Positions 1 through 12,524 of a stretch of 64,000 nt of DNA are shown here, piece after piece (within the stretch, counting starts at the first letter, position 1; every line of letters begins with the position of its first letter). The stretch is from the NCBI GenBank assembly GCA_965649825.1, contig OZ287700.1, forward strand, positions 1,178,001 through 1,242,000, read 5' to 3'. Below the pieces are notes generated by a model. The model made no database searches. It had not been told where the DNA came from and was given only the letters and a program-made list of their open reading frames with translations. The position numbers and the translations under genes are program-made. This DNA is from Penicillus capitatus. Lineage: Eukaryota; Chlorophyta.

Positions 1-1030
1 CGTTTCAATCGGCTATAGGTATACGTCAACATGATACACAATTGTAATTGTAGACCGCGTCTATCGACATCAGGAGATAGAATCGAGCTCGATCTCTGAT
101 GTGGACACACAACTGATTAGATGGGATTGTGATCACGTTTCAAACGACGTTTTAAATAGTCGTCGATCTCCATCGGAGAATCGATCTTTGATAATCTTGA
201 TCATTAACCAATCAGAGTCTGGCGTCCGGTATTTGTTGAAGCGTTATAGATAAGAACTAAAAAAATGATCATTCGATTTTTGACATACCATTGTTAGTCG
301 TACTTATCGTGTCGATGGTGTTCGTGCTGGTGACATATTTATCGACGAGCTGCATAGACCCTGAATAATCACATCAAACGTCGCGATCGATCGATCGATC
401 GCCGCATCCTATCTTATCATTCTCGATCACATGATCAATCAATTTGTAAGAACGTCACGTCAGATTCTTGAACAAAATGACTTCCTCTTAGCTTTGATTC
501 AAAGCTCTGCTTTTGACAATCTGAAAGAAATCGACAAGGAAACGAGGCCAGTCATTCTAAGATCCTTTCTTTGAAAAATGCGCGTTGCCTCAGGCGTTAG
601 TGAAAAAGACTTGATGCAACAATTGTCGAATACACTTAAAGGTCGTTGAAGTCATCCATTTCGGCGGTTGTTGTGATTATTCGTGATACTCGATCGATCA
701 TCGCGACTGTCGTGGACAGCTAGTCACCCTTCGCGCACCTGTCTGAGGAATGCTTTAAATCCTAGAACACCAACGAATAGAGAGTCTTTGTTAATCGATA
801 CGCCTTCGTCGTCATCGGTTTACAGCGTGTTTTTCGAGCGTTTCGAACGGCGGGGCTGCGACAGTGACTTTATGATCATAATAAATTGATCGTTCTGTCG
901 TAACGATTGCGAGTTAAACCCATTCATCACAAGTGTTCAGTACGATGTGTCGTCACATGACAAGCTTTTCTCAACTGATCGTAAACTCTTTACCCATCAA
1001 TTCGAAAAATAGCCCGCCAGCAACGAAGGC
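1..1030. other. Left edge, no resolved gene
   Basis: No complete gene can be read here. Short open blocks on the plus strand around 300-365 and 528-645 are flanked by splice-like AG and GT sites. They could be exons of a gene truncated by the left edge, but I could not join them in phase. A short GATC-type simple repeat lies at about 383-400. Confidence 0.3.
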
Positions 1031-1731
1031 TCATGCCGTTTTCATCAACAGTTTGCTTTGTTTTTTACTCTTCAGCATCTTCTTAAGTGTCTTCACATTC
1101 GAGATCTATATTCACCTTCCGTCGCATCAAATGTTTTTAATCTATAAACTTCTCACTTTTTCAACAACCGCACTCTTCTGTCGATTCTCTTTCTTACGTT
1201 GTTCTGCGCGTTCATGTCGTTCTCTTAATTCCTAAAACCAAACGAAGAGACTTCGTCCCAGTCCATCATATGTTCCCAGCACTCACTTTTAAACGAGCTC
1301 CACGCGCTTCGCGCAGTTCCTTCTTCGCCTGTCGAAACATCTTTTTCGATTGTCGCTCCTTCTGGATCCGATCCAACGACATCGATGGACTCGAGTACTT
1401 CATCGCGCATGCTGGAGCACCGCGTTTCTTCCAACATCTCTTTGCGATCTGTGCCGATTGACACAATACACGCGATGATTCATCGACAACACAGAAGGTG
1501 GTGTACTCTTCCGCGTCCGAGGCCCTCGATTTTCGTCGATTGCCTTCCAAGTCGAACGGGTGCAGCGTCGTCGATTTCCATCGCGTCGTTCGTTTTTTCA
1601 ATCGCGACGAATTTGTTTTCGTTTTTGACTTTGTATCCGCGAGGTCCATAGGCAACGGCACGAAAATCGATCCGTTCTGTCTTCTTGACCTGAGCCGGCA
1701 CCCAGTCATCATCGAACGGACATGTCGACAT
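1031..1731 (-). CDS. Cgr1/CCDC86-like rRNA-processing protein
   Basis: Four exons, 1731-1507, 1448-1287, 1231-1157 and 1105-1031, join in phase to a 178-residue basic protein. The N-terminal ~75 residues are acidic to mixed and unrecognised. The C-terminal half is a highly charged helix (KKELREARGARLKELRERHERAEQ-type) followed by a short block ending in KKMLKSKKQSK, the pattern of the Cgr1/CCDC86 family, which acts in nucleolar 60S rRNA processing. All three introns have GT-AG ends and are 51-58 nt. The start ATG lies only 33 nt from the divergent DAD1 start, so both genes must share a promoter. The family call rests on the coiled-coil C-terminus alone and could be wrong; the gene structure is more secure. 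Confidence 0.6.
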
Positions 1732-1764
1732 TGTTCCGAACGGACCAATCGTTGTTCGCCTTCG
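1732..1764. promoter_or_regulatory. Very short divergent promoter, Cgr1-like/DAD1
   Basis: Only 33 nt separate the two start codons of the divergently read genes. Any 5' UTRs must overlap the neighbouring coding sequence or be nearly absent. No TATA-like element is visible. Confidence 0.45.
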
Positions 1765-2213
1765 ATGGATGCCTTGAAACAAATCGTCGTCACGTTTTGT
1801 CAAGAGTATGATCGAACGCCGACGAAACTCAAAGTAATGGGCTCTTGCAACAACCAAAATCTCTCCTAAGAGGGGCACCTCTGTTTAGCTTATCGATGGC
1901 TTCATTCTCTACACTCTTGCAACAGCAAGCGTACAGGTAACAAACATCACAGCAAGGCTCAAATGTGTGACGGTGGTGTTGTTTGATGTGACCACAGTTT
2001 GCTTATATGCTTTTCGCGGGGTCCTTTCCTTTTAACGCGTTCCTCTCTGGATTGCTCTGCTGTTTGGGGATGTTCGTTTTTACGGTATGTCTTCGCATGC
2101 AAACCAATCCGGAGAATCGAGACGAGTTTGAGTTCTCGACGGAAAGAGCATTTGGAGATTATTGCTTTGCCTCACTGACACTGTTTCTCATCGCATGGAA
2201 TTTTATGGGATAG
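1765..2213 (+). CDS. DAD1: Oligosaccharyltransferase subunit DAD1/OST2
   Basis: Three exons, 1765-1833, 1889-1936 and 1998-2213, encode 110 residues, close to the usual ~113. DAD1/Ost2 is a small multispanning subunit of the ER oligosaccharyltransferase that N-glycosylates nascent proteins. Family hallmarks are the helix around KLIDGFILYTL, the FAGSFPFNAFLSG turn, the CLRMQTNP motif and the final ERAFGDYCFASLTLFL segment. The second intron (1937-1997) ends in GATGTGACCACAG, one of the recurring octamer copies. The gene is divergent from the Cgr1-like gene. Confidence 0.93.
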
Positions 2214-2266
2214 AGAAAGTGACACTCCTGTAACGAGAACCTTCTACGCCTATCACTGCCTGTGAA

Positions 2267-4721
2267 TCACGACTGAGATGCGACGGATTGTCGTTTGTTT
2301 GCACGATGCTGTTGCAGCCACTGCATGACTCTGTTAAATGTGTTCTTCGTTCGTTGGCTTTCTCTCTCCTGTCGGTGAAGCTGAAGCCATGCCGTGAAGA
2401 GACGGCGGATTCTTAGTTGATGGAGATGGTGTAAGGCCTTAAGCACCATCTGCGATTCATGTTCCTCTCGAAGAGCGATCTGCCGTTCGGAATAAGTACA
2501 GAGAGAGATGTGATTCTGATGACCTTGTCTTTTGCAGATGTCTTCCACAACAGAATGACTTGTTGAAGCTGTCGTGTCTTTCCGATTCTGTGTGCGATTT
2601 GACGACGATCATTTGCTTGTCTCAAGTACACGGCCCAGCACGACAGAAACTGATGTTTGAGGGAGATTTTTCGGTAACGTTCGGCAGATGCCACATCAAG
2701 CCACCTTTTGATCACGGGCAGCAAGAATCGCTTCTGTTAAAGAAGATATCGTGACGGAAGAAATCCAGGTGAGGAAGAGATTTACCGTGTTGTGTGCACG
2801 TGCTTTCTGATAGAGATCGATCTCTCTGACGATGCCTTTCCATTTGTATGGGAGCATGTGGAGTTTCCATTCCAATAATGCACTTTTCTGAAGGCGCCTT
2901 TTCCGAAACAGGATCCCTTTTTGATCCTGCGCCTCTCTGTCGTTGAGCACCGTCCGCCATTGTTTCCATTTTGATCTAATGAGGTCACCGGAAGCTTCTT
3001 CCAATGAGAAGCTGATGTGACCTTTGCAAGGATCGGTGATAGTGCATGACGGCCAAGTCACTTAATTTTGTGACGAGTTTTCTTTCGATGCTCAGAATAG
3101 AGCACGGAGTAATTGATGCTCTCTTGACCGAAGGAGACCATCGAGCAATGGAACCCGAGGTACTCGACGAAACTACATGAGGCGTTTTTGTTTTGGGAGA
3201 GACTGGATGTAATTCATCGCTCTTGGCATTTCTCCGAATCTCATTCGACAGATTCTGAGGTGAATTATTGGGGAGGCTCGAAGAGACAGCACGATCCGAA
3301 CAGACGTCCACATGGATGTCATTCGATGCCACACACTGTGAAAAAGGCTTCTCCATAGATGTCGCACATTTGGTTGATAGGATGCCAGATTTCGCAGTGG
3401 GAAAATGTTCGCTGGCATGACAAGAGGCATCGACACTGATTTTTTCTTCTTTGAAAATATCACTCCTTTGCGAGGTAACACCCTGTATGCCCTTTAAGTT
3501 ACTATGTCTAGGTCAGACGACAGGCAGTTGTACCTGCTGCAGTCGATGTGCGATTTTTTGATGCAGGAGTGATTTTCGAGCATCCAGTTTTCTGAATGCT
3601 GCTGTCGCCGAGGCAACATTCCTCCAATGAACGAGCGTCCACCGCAGCAGATAAAGCGTCCTATATCTCGCGGCAGTCGTTGCTTTCATCATCTCCTGTC
3701 ATGACACTCTAATCTGGCAACTGTTGGTTAATCGTCAGCAGCACACTTCTTGCATATGCATTTCATTTAATCTCTGTGTCTCCCTTTGCTGTTCGAGGGC
3801 TTTAATCCATGCTCGAAATGAACTCTGTAATAAGTACAGCGAACGAAATCGTTCTGCCGTTCTGTGATATCGCTCTTTCTTTTCTTGCTCTTTCAGTGAT
3901 TCGAAGGTTGTTTGCTGCTCGGATACGTTAATTGCCATGCTCCACCGATGGATTGCCATGCGCATGCTGTATTGTAAACGAATAAGGTCTTCTTTTTGCC
4001 AGTGAAAGTCGCAAACATGTGCTTACCGCGAATCGATGTCAAACCGTGAAGCAATGGCGTTTTGCTGTTCGCTCTCTGATCGAATCTTCCTCCAGACTTT
4101 GAAAACGTCCGAGATTCTGATGAAAGTGCAGTTTGGTACAGAGGGTCCCGGAACATCCAGTTCTGTGTTTTCGATTTGATCGATCGGTGCCTGATCGCTC
4201 TCGATCGACAAAGAGCTAGCAGAAAGAGCCTCTTCCGTCTGTGATCGAAACTCGGAATATCGATTCGTTGTTTCAAATCCGATAGTGTCTGTTTTCGATA
4301 CGTACAAAGCGCGATTCGATCGATAACGATCTAGGAGTTCATCGTCGATGCTATTTTCGATGTCGATACGTTCGATGAAAGACAAGTGCTCGTCGATCTC
4401 GCGACAAGCGTTTTCGTATTCGGCGGTACTCCAGATATCTTCGATCACTTTGTCCACTTTTCTATCGATGTCCGTCACAGACTCTACGTCGATAGCATGT
4501 GTCGATCGATTCGAAAGGACGGGATTCGAGAAAGTATCGTCTCTTATCCATCGATCCGAGAAGTACCAATCCGATTGACTTTCCGATTGACTTTCGGCGC
4601 GATTCCATGTTTCATCGTCAATTCGCAATTCTTTACGCCGTTGTTTATCGGTGAGTGATATCTCTGCGTTGACTCCGTCCATTAGATCGTCGATGCCGCG
4701 ACGATCGTCATATCTCGCCAT
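2267..4721 (-). CDS. Sfi1-like centrin-binding repeat protein
   Basis: Seven exons (4721-4027, 3966-3747, 3695-3534, 3482-3062, 3021-2786, 2733-2524, 2479-2267) give a 718-residue protein. The N-terminal ~230 residues are acidic and unrecognised. The remainder carries spaced tryptophan repeats such as FRAWIKALEQQ, LRWTLVHWRNVA, LLEWKLHMLP, IKRWLDVASA, CWAVYLRQ and FTAWLQLHRQ, the pattern of Sfi1 repeats that bind centrin on long helices at centrosomes and basal bodies. A repeat-poor serine/threonine-rich stretch lies in exon 4. All introns are 40-60 nt. It suggests the organism builds centrioles or basal bodies. The repeat family is clear; identity with true Sfi1 rather than another centrin-binding scaffold is inference. 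Confidence 0.72.
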
Positions 4722-5066
4722 CCTGCTGCGATGACGTGTGAGATCGTAAAATCATCTATCTGTTTGTTAAGACAGCAACGGCACAATGGCATTTCGATCG
4801 AAGTATCCTCGGCCGAGTAAAACGCTCACCAATCAGTCGGTCGATCCTCTTTCGCGTCTCGCCTATATTCCTGTTCTGCAAAAAAGTGAAGCCGTTCGCT
4901 ATTTTTGTCGGTCGATTTTTATCACTATCATCGCTGTACGAGGATCGAATGCGTGATAAGACTTGATGGCCGGTTGATCGGAAACGAACGTAGCGCAACG
5001 ACGGCAATCATTACTCCATCTGTTTCTTTCACCCATCGTAAAATCTCATTCGTCGCGCGCATTTGT
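4722..5066. other. Gap between Sfi1-like and acetolactate synthase genes
   Basis: Both flanking genes read on the minus strand, so this 345-nt gap should hold the 3' UTR of the acetolactate synthase and the promoter of the Sfi1-like gene. I see no convincing coding sequence. Confidence 0.4.
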
Positions 5067-7353
5067 TTATGCGCCATGTTCTTCATTCGTTCCTGTGATG
5101 ATATTCTCGAAACTGGCTCCTCCAGGAATCATAGGCAACACGTGTTCGATATGCGGTACCATCACATCCAATAGATACGGTCCAGGCGTATCTAACATCT
5201 TCCGAATGGCTCCTCTCAACTCCTTAGGATCGATCACTCTTGCTGCTGGTATGTTGAACGATTGCGACATCGTCACAAAATCCGGATAAATATCATCGAT
5301 AGAATGCGTATCGTGGAAAGCGGCATCCCTCTTGCCCAAGTAGGTATGACCGCGATTACTCTATGAAAAGACACAAGCCTTTGGTGCAACAACGAATGTC
5401 AACTAAGTACCTCATAGAATCTGTCTTCCCATTGCACCACCATTCCCAGGTGCTGATTGTTTAGGATGAGGACCTTGAGATTGAATTTTTCAATGTAAGC
5501 CACGGCCATCTCTTGAACATTCATCAAGAAGGAGCCATCTCCGTCGATGTCTACAACGACTTTGTTCTCGCGGCCATTCTTTCCATCGAAAGCGGCTGCT
5601 GCGCCCAGGGCAGAGGGCAATCCAAAACCCATGGCGCCCAATCCACCAGACGTCACCCACCGTCGAGGCTTAGTAAACCCGTAATGCTGAGCAGCCCACA
5701 TCTGATGCTGACCCACACCCGTCGTGATAATAGCATCTCCATTTGTCTCTTCATAGAGCATCTAACAGAGCACATCTATCGCACACATTCGCTTACTGAC
5801 GCCTCACTTGGATCGCCATCTGCGGCAAAATAACACCCTCTTCTTCAGGGAATGTGAGAGGGAATTGCTTCTTCTGCTCTTTCAGTTCCTCTCTCCAGCT
5901 TTGGAACTGCTGTGCACTGATCGATTGATCTTTAATCATAGAATTAAGCATTTGCAATGCGGGCTTAGCGTCTGCACACACTGGAATGTGTGCATGCTTG
6001 TTTTTGTGAATCTCTGCTGGATCCACATCTATGTGAACAATCCTTGCATGCGCTGCAAAGCTCTCCAGTTTCCCCGTCACACGATCATCAAACCGTACAC
6101 CCACAGCCAATAGAAGATCTGAATGGTGGACGGAATAGTTCGCATAGACAGTCCCATGCATGCCCAGCATCTTAAGCGAAAGATCATCTTGGAGTGGATA
6201 AACACCCAGTCCCATCAAAGTCTGGGCAACAGGAATGCCAGTCAACGACACCAGCTCACGTAGCTCTTCATATGCATTCAAGCATCCTCCTCCACAATAG
6301 ATCACCTGTGGCATTCCTGTATCGATTGCAGATTTGTAAAAGACATGTTACCGGTTTCTTAGATTGCTGAATGGCCTTGAGGATTTTCTTGATAGATCCT
6401 GGACGTGGCGGCTGCGGCAAACGGCTCATGTATCCTAACACACTACCATCACTCATAGAATTGGTCAAAGCTTATAACCACGCCTGAGATACGCATGCTG
6501 CTGAGCCAGTCTGGAACAGCCATGGATTGCTGGATATCTTTCGGCACATCGATGAGTACGGGTCCTGGTCTTCCTGTCACATCAATATCTCATCTTTATT
6601 TCCTCGGCAACGTCCCCTCTTACCTGTGCTTGCTATGTAGAACGCTTCTTTAACGATTCTGGGAATATCATTGACATCCTTGACCAGGTAATTATGCTTT
6701 GTGATTTGACGGGAGACCTCGACAATCGGTGTCTCCTGAAACGCATCTGACCCAATGAAGCGTCTGGGTACCTTTGTTGCATACATCGCATGAGAATGGC
6801 CTTTTGGCAGGACCTCCTCACCTGTCCAGTAATGGCTACGATGGGCACACTGTCCAATAGCGCATCAGCCAATCCCGTTACCAAATTTGTGGCACCTGAA
6901 CAGCAATCCACATCTCCTGCCACTCTCCACAGACAAGACCTGGTCCAGAAGTGGCAATACAGACACCGACTCTTCCAGTAACCTTTGCATAGCCTTCAGC
7001 TGCAAAGATCTCTCCCTGAGACACACCCATTCCCGCACACATTCCAATGTGGAGCATGGATCGATGTGACAGACCTGTTCGTGACGGCACAGGACGTTAC
7101 GAATGCCATTGCTGCGTGTCAGAGCTTGATGAATCTCCATCGAGGCCCCTCCGGGGTAAGCAAAAACGGTGTCGACTCCTATTTCCTCGCTCTCAATATC
7201 ATCGATCTATTTTGAGCGACAGGGACCTTCTCTTTCCAAACTCTGTATGAGGATGTCGCATCCTTTCCGTTCTTTGTCTCCATAGCGATCGACCCATTCC
7301 TTAGCATCCTCGCCGTGCAGTGCAGCCTGGGCTGCCTCTTTGGCACGTTGCAA
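5067..7353 (-). CDS. ilvB: Acetolactate synthase, catalytic subunit (5' end unresolved)
   Basis: Ten exons (7353-7227, 7178-7075, 7015-6940, 6895-6822, 6771-6624, 6573-6484, 6434-6352, 6305-5808, 5761-5411, 5360-5067) join in phase to 614 residues covering the whole catalytic core. It makes acetolactate or acetohydroxybutyrate from pyruvate in valine, leucine and isoleucine synthesis, using thiamine diphosphate. Visible hallmarks are [16 protein letters not shown], the catalytic Glu in LCRHEQ, the [11 protein letters not shown] cofactor motif and the plant/cyanobacterial-type [16 protein letters not shown]. The intron at 6435-6483 appears to start with GC; that at 6574-6623 ends in GATGTGACAG. 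Upstream, the same frame stays open to about 7490 but contains TAG at 7354-7356, so the start and any transit peptide are unresolved. An alternative N-terminal exon may lie between 7680 and 7781. Confidence 0.9.
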
Positions 7354-7905
7354 CTATTTGTGCAGCACAGGGTCATGGGCAAACATTCGATTCATTAAGA
7401 TTTCCACCTCCGCTTTCATCGCTCCCTTTTTCTCCTCCGTTAGTTTAGCACGGACAGCGATCGCTCCATTGTTTCTTCTCCAGCGACCCCTTCACAGCAA
7501 CGGGCGATCGAGGAGACATGAGATTCGTTGCTTACGAAGCGGAGCGTGTCAGTTTCGGCCGGCGACCCAAGAACCGACAATAGCGCTACACAGGATTGGC
7601 CGTATTCCAGTCGATGTTGAGGCACAAAGGCATCTCGCTTGTTCGTTCGTGTACATACCTTTGATGTCAGTCCTCTATTCGGAGCCGTGGCAATCGGCAT
7701 TGCGATCGAGGATGGACCACCCATCACGACCCACGTCTCCTTGGCGACAAAACGACGGATTCTATCCTCGATGCGAAGCAATCAAATTTCGCGTTTTTGT
7801 CGATTTCGCGATCGACGTTCTCAACACTTTTCTGTTTGTGCGCTGCGTCTGTGTGTCTCTCTCTCCGTTGTAAATTTTCTTGGCGTTGCGACGTCACGTT
7901 TGTTC

Positions 7906-10058
7906 ATGTTTCGCGTTGGAGAACGTCTTCCAGGGGACAAAGATGCGCGACATAAGTCGAGAAGGAAGGCCACTCGCGTCAACGCCACAGAACACGTACC
8001 TCACCCGACGGGCATCTTCCCGAACCCGTCAACGTTCCAGAATTTTGGAACGAAGGAAGCCGACGCTCTTGCTGACGCGTTGAGAAGACTCTCGACGGAA
8101 GGACAGCCGACTCGATATCAAACAAGGCGTCGTCGAGCCTTACGCTCTCGTCGACAAGGTCCGCCACACAATCCCGATACAAAAGTGTGAGAAGTGTGAT
8201 GTCCTTAGCATCATGGGTATCGAGGGTACAAAGATGGGATCCGGATGAGAGTGGGGAACTGAGAGAACGCGTGTTCTTTGCCGAAGGGAAAAATGGAAGA
8301 GGCCATATAAAGCGACGACAGCGAATGGTCAGGAGACAGAGCAAAAACAATGAGGCCTCTGCAGAGAATATGTTTTACTTTGAAGACTCGCCCGACAGGC
8401 GAAAACCGACGAGAAATGAAAATCGCGCCGATCTGTCCACGTCTACGGCCACTCAGATGTTGCAAGAGTACATTCAACGTTCCGAGAAGCTAAAGACAGA
8501 AGGCAATGAGGCATTGCGTCGTGGGGATTATGCCAAAGCAGAGAAGCTGTACTCAGAAGGGTTGCGATGCGTTATGGGGAATCGAGTGGAATGCCGCCAG
8601 CTCGTTTCGGCATTGCTGACCAATCGAGCAGCGGCCTATATGCATCAGTTCAATATTCCGCAGGCGATTATCGATTGCCGCGAGGCATGGAAGATCTGTC
8701 CGAAGCATATACGTGCTTACACAAGGGCTGCTACCTGTTACGTCCGACACGGACAATTCCAAAAATCAAAATCGATACTGGAAAGGGCACTGCAGATGCT
8801 CAATGCCTCCGATCCGCAATTCCGAACGATTCAGGAACAGATGCGTCTCACTCTCCGACTCAAGCAGCAAACGGAAGAAGTGAGCGCTCGTTGTGCGGAG
8901 GGAGATGTCGATGACGATCTGCTGAAGACACTAGAAGACCTCTCTGACCATATGCAGTGCTGTGAAAAAGTCTGGAAATTGGAGGCGCTGACATGTCTCC
9001 AATCTAATAAGTTTACCAAACTGGACAACGTTTTCCAGCGTGTTCAAGATCTCTTTCATGTTCAAGAGACGACAGATGCGAACCTGCATTGCTGGTGGCA
9101 GTGGATGCGAATGGAATCGCTGTGGTGGAATCCCCAACACGCACTCGATGCTGTGCTCCAACAAATTCAGCAAGTGCTCGAATCGATGCAATCTCGATCT
9201 CTGACAGAGTTGGAGACCACTCCACAGACAGAGGCTCTAACACAATCGGTGTTGCAATGCCTCATGAACCAAACGCGTTTGGCCAATGTGAAGAAGGATG
9301 CTGGGAATCAAGCAATGGCCCAAAGAAACTATGATCAAGCCTATAAACGCTATTCTGAGGCCATTGTCTGCTGTGAAACGGCAGGCAGTCCTGCGACTTT
9401 TCTTTCTGTGCTTTACTGCAATAGAGGCGCAGCGCTGCATGGCTCTGGGTGTTACATCGAAGCCATGGGAGACGTCTGCATTGCCATAAGCCTTTATCCC
9501 CACTACGCCAAAGCGTATTTAAGACTTGCCCAGATGCATGTCGAGACATTCAATGCCGCAGCAGCTGGAGAGATTCTGAATGCCTGTCAGGCTCAATGTG
9601 TTCAGCTGTCGGCACAGGACAGTGCAAGTGTCTGTTCCCTCAGATCGACCATCAGCCGCCTGGAAAGAGCATCGCACAAACTGGATGCCTACAAACTCAT
9701 GGGCCTGTCGAGACACTGTCAGAATTCGGCCGTCAAGAAAGCCTTCAAGAAACTCGCTCTGAGGTTACATCCAGACAAGGCCGCCCATGCCGTGAAGCTG
9801 AACCTGAGCTGGATGAAAGAGAAGCCGCCTTTTGTCAAGGCTGCCGAAAAGCACATCCGCGATGCATTGCATGATCACATGCAGCAGCTCTTCAAGCTCT
9901 TGAATGGTGCCAATTCTGCCCTGAGTGATCCTCTTTTGCGTGGAAAGCTCGATCAAGACCTGCACCGTACGGAAGGCGCCTCGCATTTCCACCCCAACCA
10001 TTCTCCCTCCTACCGTCCCTACCCTTCTGGACCTTACGCTTACTATCATGGTTACTAA
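7906..10058 (+). CDS. TPR and J-domain co-chaperone (DNAJC7-like)
   Basis: Two exons, 7906-8158 and 8209-10058, encode about 700 residues. After a basic N-terminal region of ~150 residues come two blocks of tetratricopeptide repeats, one starting near KTEGNEALRRGDYAKAEKLYSEGL and one near KDAGNQAMAQRNYDQAYKRYSEAI. The C-terminus has a J-domain-like segment with the diagnostic HPDK and a long insert before the last helices. TPR + J proteins such as DNAJC7/TPR2 link Hsp90 and Hsp70 clients. The upstream exon was added because its reading phase matches across the 50-nt intron; the exact start is less certain. The gene is divergent from the acetolactate synthase and convergent with the dynamin, with 98 nt between the stops. 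Confidence 0.82.
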
Positions 10059-10156
10059 ATTGAAAGAATGCCTTCTTATGCAATAAGGGAACGACAATTT
10101 TTGTCAGCCGTTGAAAGGACCGTCTGCATTGTCTGAACAACAAAGGTAACTAACTA

Positions 10157-12403
10157 CTAGAATCGCGTCGATGATATTTCCTCCGATGCCTTATTGAGAA
10201 GCTTGAGTCTTTGAAGGCACTGGGCACGACGCCGTGTGACATCTGGATCTTCATGCAACAAACGAGAGAGCTCCTCTTCGTCTTTTGATGCGACCTCTTC
10301 TTGCAAGGAATCCAATATATTATCTTTGGCCTTCATCACCTGCACATAATATTCTTTGACTGAACCTGTCATTTCATATTATGCGCGTTTTGGACTTGAG
10401 AATGGACAATGGCTTTCGGGATGGTGTTGAGGAGCTGACGCCGAACGAAGTTAAGATAGGCCGACACCTGTGAAGCTATTTTCTTCAAATAGACGGCGCC
10501 TGTCACACCATCTGTATTCTCAGAATCGATATCCCTCCCCGAAAGCGTCCTGAATTCTCTCAAAGCGATCCTCGCTTCTTGACTGGTGCCTGAACGGCCC
10601 TGAAGTTCGATGATGTGACGGAAGATGTTCGCCGAGAAGTAAGAGGCCTCCATTTCTACCAGCGTCTTCACAATGTCACGCGAGTCATTCTTCAATGACT
10701 CCAGTCTTGTCACGGCGGCGTTTGTGATCTCTGTGCTCAACGTGCCATACTTTGACAGCATTCTGCAGAGCTCTGTCTTCATCGCGAGTTCAATGGTCTC
10801 GAGCAGAATGCGATGAACCTCTTCCACGGCTGACTGTGCTGGATCTTTCATAAGCTTCAGGCCAGCTTCCAGCAAACGACGATAACCCATTTCAGGTGCA
10901 ATTAAATGTGGACGAATGCCATCGGCTTGGCTAACGATACGGCGGACGTTGTCGATGTTGAGTACCTGCTCGAACGGTAACTGATGCAGCTCGCCATGAA
11001 GCTTCTGTTCGAAGACTTCGAGGATGCGCTCGCCGCCGCCCTTACCACGATCGATCATCTCTGTGTAAGATGTCTCAAACTCACGGCAGCGCTTCAGAAT
11101 GAAGTGAACCATCTTGCCACGAGAATCCATAACAGAGCTGCCCAACACGGCCAACTCCTTCTCGATATTCAGGATACTGCAGAACACACAGGGAACCGTA
11201 GGTCAGCACAGAGCGAGGGCGTTAGGGATACGGACTCTTGCTTAATGGATGTCTGCAGGCCAGGCAGGGCCCGTCGAACTTCATGCAGTAGTCGATCGCT
11301 GAGTTTTTGTGACAGAAAGGCGGTTCCCACATTTGGCAAATCTGAATAGTCGGCAGAGCTTTTGAAAAATTCTTCTTCCCTTGCTCGGGCGGACTGCATG
11401 TTCATCTTGGAGTTGATGTCTTTCTGCCCTCGGTTCACGACACCCACCCATCCGTTCCTCAATCTCAGCTGCTTCGACTGCAGGATGTCACGGACACTCG
11501 TTCCTGGGTCCATAATGTCGATCTTGGTGAGCACACCGATTGTCCTGTCACATCACTGAGATAGGCAGAGATCATTAAAGATCGGATCGCAGCAGCACCG
11601 TTCTCCGTTTGGATCAACGTCCCTCGCCATGCGCAGGGCATCAGAGGTGGCCAAATCTGCATTGGCAGGTGAGACGGCAAGGATGATGGCGTTTTCTCCC
11701 TTGATGTAATGACGGACCATATCGTCGATTTCTTTGACGATGGATCTTGGTTGACCATCGATGGGGACTTTCGTCAATCCTGTTCCATACATGACAAATG
11801 ATCATTTATAATCGCATGTTTCGCAGGGACATCAGCTGCTTACCTGGCATATCTACAAGCGTCAGATGCGGAACGTGAGGAGAAGTGACAGTTAAGAAAA
11901 TCGGCTCGGGCGATACAGCTTTGTGTGATAGATTTCCCAAATGCCGAACAGTTTCATCTTCGATTTCCTGGCGAATTTGATCTGCACACGATCACCAGAC
12001 CTCACTCTATCGTACGGTCACACTTTTCACCCTCTTACCGAAATCTGTGTAGCGGCGGCCCTTGGCATGCATAAATTCGCCAGCCTCATCTGCGTCTGGA
12101 TCGTCCAGGTGAATCAGGTTGAGGACGAGTGGTCGACGCGTCACGATTCCTGTCCCTCGTGGCAGAAAATCGCGTCCCACGACAGCCTCCAATACAGAAC
12201 TCTTTCCGGAACTCTAGACACAAATGTGTGACGCATCGTCGAGAGAAAGAGTGAGGAATGTCTCTCACTTGGCCACCAATGACGACGATGCTTGGCAAAC
12301 GGTCCCATAGACTGGGAAACGATGAGTTCTGTCCTCCAATGCCATCGCCGAGAACGGCAGCAGCGTTTTGCAAACGCGTGACGAGGGAGATAACATTATC
12401 CAT
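10157..12403 (-). CDS. Dynamin-related GTPase (Vps1/DRP type)
   Basis: Eight exons (12403-12269, 12213-12039, 11981-11844, 11779-11599, 11544-11236, 11176-10396, 10339-10157 as resolved, all in phase) encode 633 residues. Dynamins are membrane-remodelling GTPases used in organelle division and vesicle scission. The P-loop [12 protein letters not shown] spans the first intron, followed by [14 protein letters not shown] switch I ([12 protein letters not shown]), the DMPGLTKVP switch II and the G4 motif TKID. The stalk and GTPase effector domain follow; there is no PH domain or proline-rich tail, as in Vps1/Drp1. The intron at 11545-11598 ends in GATGTGACAG and that at 11982-12038 carries AAAAGTGTGA. 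An alternative start 15 nt upstream is possible. (Seven exons are listed; the count follows that list.). Confidence 0.93.
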
Positions 12404-12524
12404 TTCGCGAAAGCGCAATACTCAACAAACACGACACAATACGCGAAACTCAAATTCGAAAGTGAATGAATATACGCACACGGAGCGACAGTGTTGATTA
12501 TTATACGGTGCCTTGAGGGAGTTG

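Noticed and set aside
3014-3021. Octamer copy as an intronic signal
   Set aside because: After fixing the splice junction this copy is the first coding bases of an Sfi1-like exon. Copies at about 10609, 14203, 21955, 28904 and 41093 are likewise coding and were excluded from the intron count.
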